A DNA stretch of 64,000 nucleotides from an uncultured Aquimarina sp. (lineage in GTDB: Bacteria; Bacteroidota; Bacteroidia; Flavobacteriales; Flavobacteriaceae): the NCBI GenBank assembly GCA_947498785.1, contig CANMLS010000001.1:186001-250000 (forward strand), in the 5' to 3' direction. Under the pieces are notes generated by a model. It worked only from the letters and a program-made list of their open reading frames with translations. It made no database searches and was not told where the DNA came from. Of the stretch, positions 61,539-64,000 are shown one piece after another. Every line of letters starts with the position of its first letter. Within the stretch, counting starts at the first letter, position 1. The translations under genes and the position numbers were made by a program.

Positions 61539-61886
61539 CTAATTGTTTAAAGCTCCATTATCTATCCAACAGCGAATTAATTCTATTTCTTCGCTAGTTA
61601 AAGAACCATTTAGAGGCATTCTTCTGCTTACAACTTGTCCTTTGATATTAGAGGCATTGGCACTGATCACTTCATATGTTCTTAAATCAGGAAACTGATT
61701 ACCACCATGACAACTGATACAATTAATATCTATAATAGTTTTTATACTAGAGGCAAATGAAATATCAGAATCACAGGAATTATTTTCATCTATTGGAGTT
61801 TCTTCTTCAACATTAGTTTCACAAGAAAGTATGGTTAAGCATATTGTTATCAATAAAATGCTTTTAATTTTTGATGGTAAATTCAT
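61539..61886 (-). CDS. c-type cytochrome-like lipoprotein
   Basis: 115 residues with a lipobox Cys at 22 (LTILSC). One haem c attachment site CISCH at 56-60, with M90 in SRRMPLNG a possible sixth ligand. The mature part (DISFASSIKTIIDINCISCHGGNQFPDL) is of the type often called c-type cytochrome domain in Bacteroidetes surface proteins. It is first in the coupled run with OB-fold, YceI and DUF5777 genes. Confidence 0.9.
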   Translation of the reverse strand: MNLPSKIKSILLITICLTILSCETNVEEETPIDENNSCDSDISFASSIKTIIDINCISCHGGNQFPDLRTYEVISANASNIKGQVVSRRMPLNGSLTSEEIELIRCWIDNGALNN

Positions 61887-61898
61887 TGGTTAAGGATT

Positions 61899-61935
61899 TA
61901 AAAAAGAGGAAGAAAGAATTGTTTCCTCCCTCTTA
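61899..61935 (-). terminator. Terminator downstream of the PF03640-type lipoprotein gene
   Basis: On the minus strand the arm 61934-61922 (AAGAGGGAGGAAA) pairs with 61915-61904 and is followed by TTTTTT. It separates the lipoprotein gene from the cytochrome run. Confidence 0.65.
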
Positions 61936-61972
61936 TCAACTAACTACTTCAACATGAAATCAATTCTTATTA

Positions 61973-62827
61973 TTAAGGTGCTTCAGGAGTATCTGTATTG
62001 GCAATTGGCCAAACACCTGGACTAGGAACATTAATTCCTAAATTATCTCCTCTTTCGGTATCTTGCCCAAAGTAGTATAAAGGCCAACCTTTATAAGTTA
62101 ACTGTGGGGTTCCAAAAACATCTATCGTACCAAAGTCATTAGGGTTAAGAATACTTGGAAGTTTATCTATATCAATATGAAAAACAGGCCATATAGCATT
62201 GTTAGAAAAATCGGCTGCAGTGTAATTATTGGTATCTTTTGTATCATTCATAAAAATATACAAGGTTCTTCCTGTAGTCGCGTTTACAATGTAAAAGGTA
62301 AGTTCATCACCAGGTGTATAGTCACTTTTAAAATTCACATTATTACCATCTGCATCTTTTCCAACTAACTGTGCTTCTACATACATCAAAGAATAATCTG
62401 GTTTTGCGATATACCAATTATTACCAACTTTATCCCCATTGGTATCACCAGCTGCATTATCATTCACAAAATAATATAAAGGCCATCCTTTATACGTTGT
62501 TTGTTTTTCACCATCTTCTCTTGTGATTTCTCCAAAATCTGATGCTTCTAACCCTTCATCAAGTGTTAAGTCACTGGTGTAAAATATTGGCCAATTACCA
62601 ATGCATCCACCACTACAGGCAGAATTTCCTTTAGAATCTCTAGAGAAGAAATAAAGAGATTTACCATCGGCATCTGTCAGGATATTTCCGAATGTGGCAT
62701 TATTTACCAATTGTACAGTATTAACTTCTGGTTCTGGTTCTGGATTTGATGGTGAATCTGAATCATCACTACTGCAACTGTACAAAATAGAGATAGAAAT
62801 AAATAGTAAGAAAATTGAGTTTTTCAT
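61973..62827 (-). CDS. Lipoprotein with two PF03640-type repeats (secreted repeat of unknown function)
   Basis: 284 residues. Lipobox Cys at 18 (LYSC), an SSDDSDSPSNPEPEPE linker, then two related units (about 45-150 and 165-275). The first reads TFGNILTDADGKSLYFFSRD, CSGGC, NWPIFYTS and YKGWPLYYF; the second reads LYIFMNDTKDT, NAIWPVFHID, TYKGWPLYYFGQDTERGDN. The Cys pair is only in the first. Such proteins are surface redox-like lipoproteins of unknown partner. It is upstream of the cytochrome run but has its own terminator. Confidence 0.9.
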   Translation of the reverse strand: MKNSIFLLFISISILYSCSSDDSDSPSNPEPEPEVNTVQLVNNATFGNILTDADGKSLYFFSRDSKGNSACSGGCIGNWPIFYTSDLTLDEGLEASDFGEITREDGEKQTTYKGWPLYYFVNDNAAGDTNGDKVGNNWYIAKPDYSLMYVEAQLVGKDADGNNVNFKSDYTPGDELTFYIVNATTGRTLYIFMNDTKDTNNYTAADFSNNAIWPVFHIDIDKLPSILNPNDFGTIDVFGTPQLTYKGWPLYYFGQDTERGDNLGINVPSPGVWPIANTDTPEAP

Positions 62828-63044
62828 TTTAAAAATTATTTATGGTTTACAAGGCAAATAACCGTCAATAGGGGCTTTACATTCAAATTAATGTATGCGA
62901 AAGGGAAAAAAAGCGGTTAAAAAGGAAAAAATGGACTTGAATAAAAAGTCATTTTTTTGTTTTATGTATATAAATATCACATATCAATACCAACACCTGT
63001 AATTGAGAGGGTAGAAAATAGGATTTTAAACGTAAAAAGGAATT

Positions 63045-63064
63045 ATATCACTTGAATGTGATAT
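63045..63064 (-). terminator. Hairpin downstream of the LytTR gene
   Basis: ATATCAC/GTGATAT arms around TTGAAT, followed on the minus strand by an ATTCCTTTTT tract, 39 bp after the LytTR stop. Confidence 0.5.
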
Positions 63065-63102
63065 GTCAGGTTATCAAATACGACAAAAAAGTTAAAAGAG
63101 AA

Positions 63103-64000
63103 TTAAGTATTTAACCATTGCCTAAACTCTGCTGCTTTATTTTTGCTAATAATAATTTCGACGTCAGAATTATGAACCAAAATTTTGAGCTGACTATTAC
63201 CATATTTTATTATTTTTTCTATTGCAGCGATACTAATAATAAATTGTCTATTCGCTCTAAAAAACAAGGAAGAATCTAGGCTTATATACAAATCATCTAA
63301 ACTCACATTACTAGTGGATTTTTTTCCATTAAAACAATTCACATAGGTAATAGTATTTTCTGTATAGATGTAAGAAATTTCATGGATAGAAATTGGGATA
63401 AGTTCATTTCTTATATAGGTAAGAATTCTCTTTTTACCATGATCCGAAGTTAATTCTGATTGTTCTACATTTGTATTTTCTACAACTACCTTTTGTTGAT
63501 ATGCTACAAGATCAGTGTTTAGCTTAGAGAGACTTACCAATTCACTTTCTAAGTTTATATTTTTGATTTCTAATTGTTTCTCATAATAGCTACCTATAAT
63601 TCGAACAGCAAAAAAAGAGGATAAAATGATTAATCCTCCCATTAAAATAAATATAGTATAAAAACTTGTTTTTAAGTTTCTTATTTGAGAAGCTACTTTA
63701 TCCAAGTTAATATTTGCTGCTACGATTAAATCAGAATCTTTAACAGGTGATATGTATACTATTTCTGATACTATACTAATGCTATCATTTTCATTCTGTT
63801 GCTTTTGATTCATCAATAAATCATATAGCTTATCGGCACTATTTTCCTTATTTAAAGATTCTACTAAAGATTGATTAGAGTTAACTTTTTGTCCAACTTT
63901 GGTAATATCAGGATTACAAACTTCTTTTCCAGACCAATCAAACACACCCACAAATGAAGCGTCGGTATTTGTATTTTCAATCGTGTTTTGAATATTTTGT
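63103..64000 (-). CDS. Membrane-anchored LytTR transcriptional regulator with extracytoplasmic sensor, 5'-partial
   Basis: At least 298 codons; the frame is open to the right edge of the window, so the N-terminus and first membrane helix are missing. The visible sensor part (FVGVFDWSGKEVCNPDITKVGQ and VYISPVKDSDLIVAANINLDKV) resembles a Cache domain. A membrane helix follows (about 95-117 from the GTG at 63951), then a coiled coil and a C-terminal LytTR domain (IHEISYIYTENTITYVNCFNGKKSTSNVSLDDLYISLDSSLFFRANRQFIISIAAIEKI). No receiver domain is present, so it is a one-component transmembrane regulator. It faces the same way as the redox cluster and may control it. Confidence 0.9.
   Translation of the reverse strand, partial: QNIQNTIENTNTDASFVGVFDWSGKEVCNPDITKVGQKVNSNQSLVESLNKENSADKLYDLLMNQKQQNENDSISIVSEIVYISPVKDSDLIVAANINLDKVASQIRNLKTSFYTIFILMGGLIILSSFFAVRIIGSYYEKQLEIKNINLESELVSLSKLNTDLVAYQQKVVVENTNVEQSELTSDHGKKRILTYIRNELIPISIHEISYIYTENTITYVNCFNGKKSTSNVSLDDLYISLDSSLFFRANRQFIISIAAIEKIIKYGNSQLKILVHNSDVEIIISKNKAAEFRQWLNT

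Noticed and set aside
1-64000. CRISPR arrays, tRNA or rRNA genes, prophage structural genes
   Set aside because: No regularly spaced repeats, no tRNA cloverleaf or rRNA stretch and no phage capsid, tail or terminase genes were seen by reading; a covariance-model scan could overturn the tRNA/ncRNA part.

Overview
The window looks like chromosomal DNA from a marine flavobacterium (Bacteroidota, Flavobacteriaceae, Aquimarina-like). The DNA is AT-rich. Lipoprotein signals of the MKK...SC type are common. One peptidase carries a type IX secretion C-terminal tail, and there are PF03640-type repeat lipoproteins, many small outer-membrane beta-barrels and Bacteroidetes-type promoter elements (TAnnTTTG at -7). 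The genus is an inference from gene flavour, not a measurement. I saw no rRNA, tRNA or CRISPR array.

Layout. 1-10.9 kb is mostly housekeeping: the end of the NAD(P)HX repair enzyme, a duplicated anti-sigma-K-like lipoprotein, an overlapping xerD / beta-rich secreted protein / LRR lipoprotein operon, two small barrels, aroQ, lpdA, two tandem MsrB paralogues for different compartments, and an alpha/beta hydrolase. 11-16.5 kb holds an SF2 helicase, an ArsR-SDR-PhzF operon, a gene-poor stretch with repeated terminators and a damaged Cys-rich peptide gene, and an RlmI-like methyltransferase. 16.7-25 kb is envelope and signalling: OmpA lipoprotein, M23/LysM peptidase, a hybrid kinase whose kinase half has lost its phospho-acceptor His, an ECF sigma pair and an astacin-like protease. 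25-41.6 kb is accessory: an ArsR/SRPBCC operon facing a sterol-desaturase-family gene across twin operators, a 1073-residue secreted M14 carboxypeptidase, a secreted Ig-like/beta-propeller pair, an AraC regulator, an S41 peptidase, and a membrane-tethered regulator facing a LamG-like secreted protein.

41.7-43.0 kb is an IS4-family element with inverted repeats and a 9-bp target duplication; its transposase has a premature stop just before the catalytic Glu. 43-46.7 kb has a serine hydrolase, an ECF sigma/anti-sigma-like operon, a Crp-like regulator and a GNAT. 46.7-51.5 kb is an RNA-handling block: two DEAD-box helicases, a second copy of the 11-kb helicase, and a cold-shock protein. 51.6-59.6 kb holds rlmF, a double-glycine Cys-rich peptide, a Crp/Fnr regulator, an HD-hydrolase/MFS pair, a MarR-controlled serine hydrolase plus D-threonine-aldolase-like operon, and a hotdog thioesterase.

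59.6-64 kb is a secreted redox-looking cluster (PF03640 lipoprotein, c-type cytochrome, OB-fold protein, YceI, DUF5777 barrel) below a membrane-anchored LytTR regulator that runs off the right edge. The items I would look at first are the pseudo-kinase hybrid, the Cys-rich GG-leader peptide and its possible broken cousin, the 59.6-64 kb cluster, and the operator pairs.
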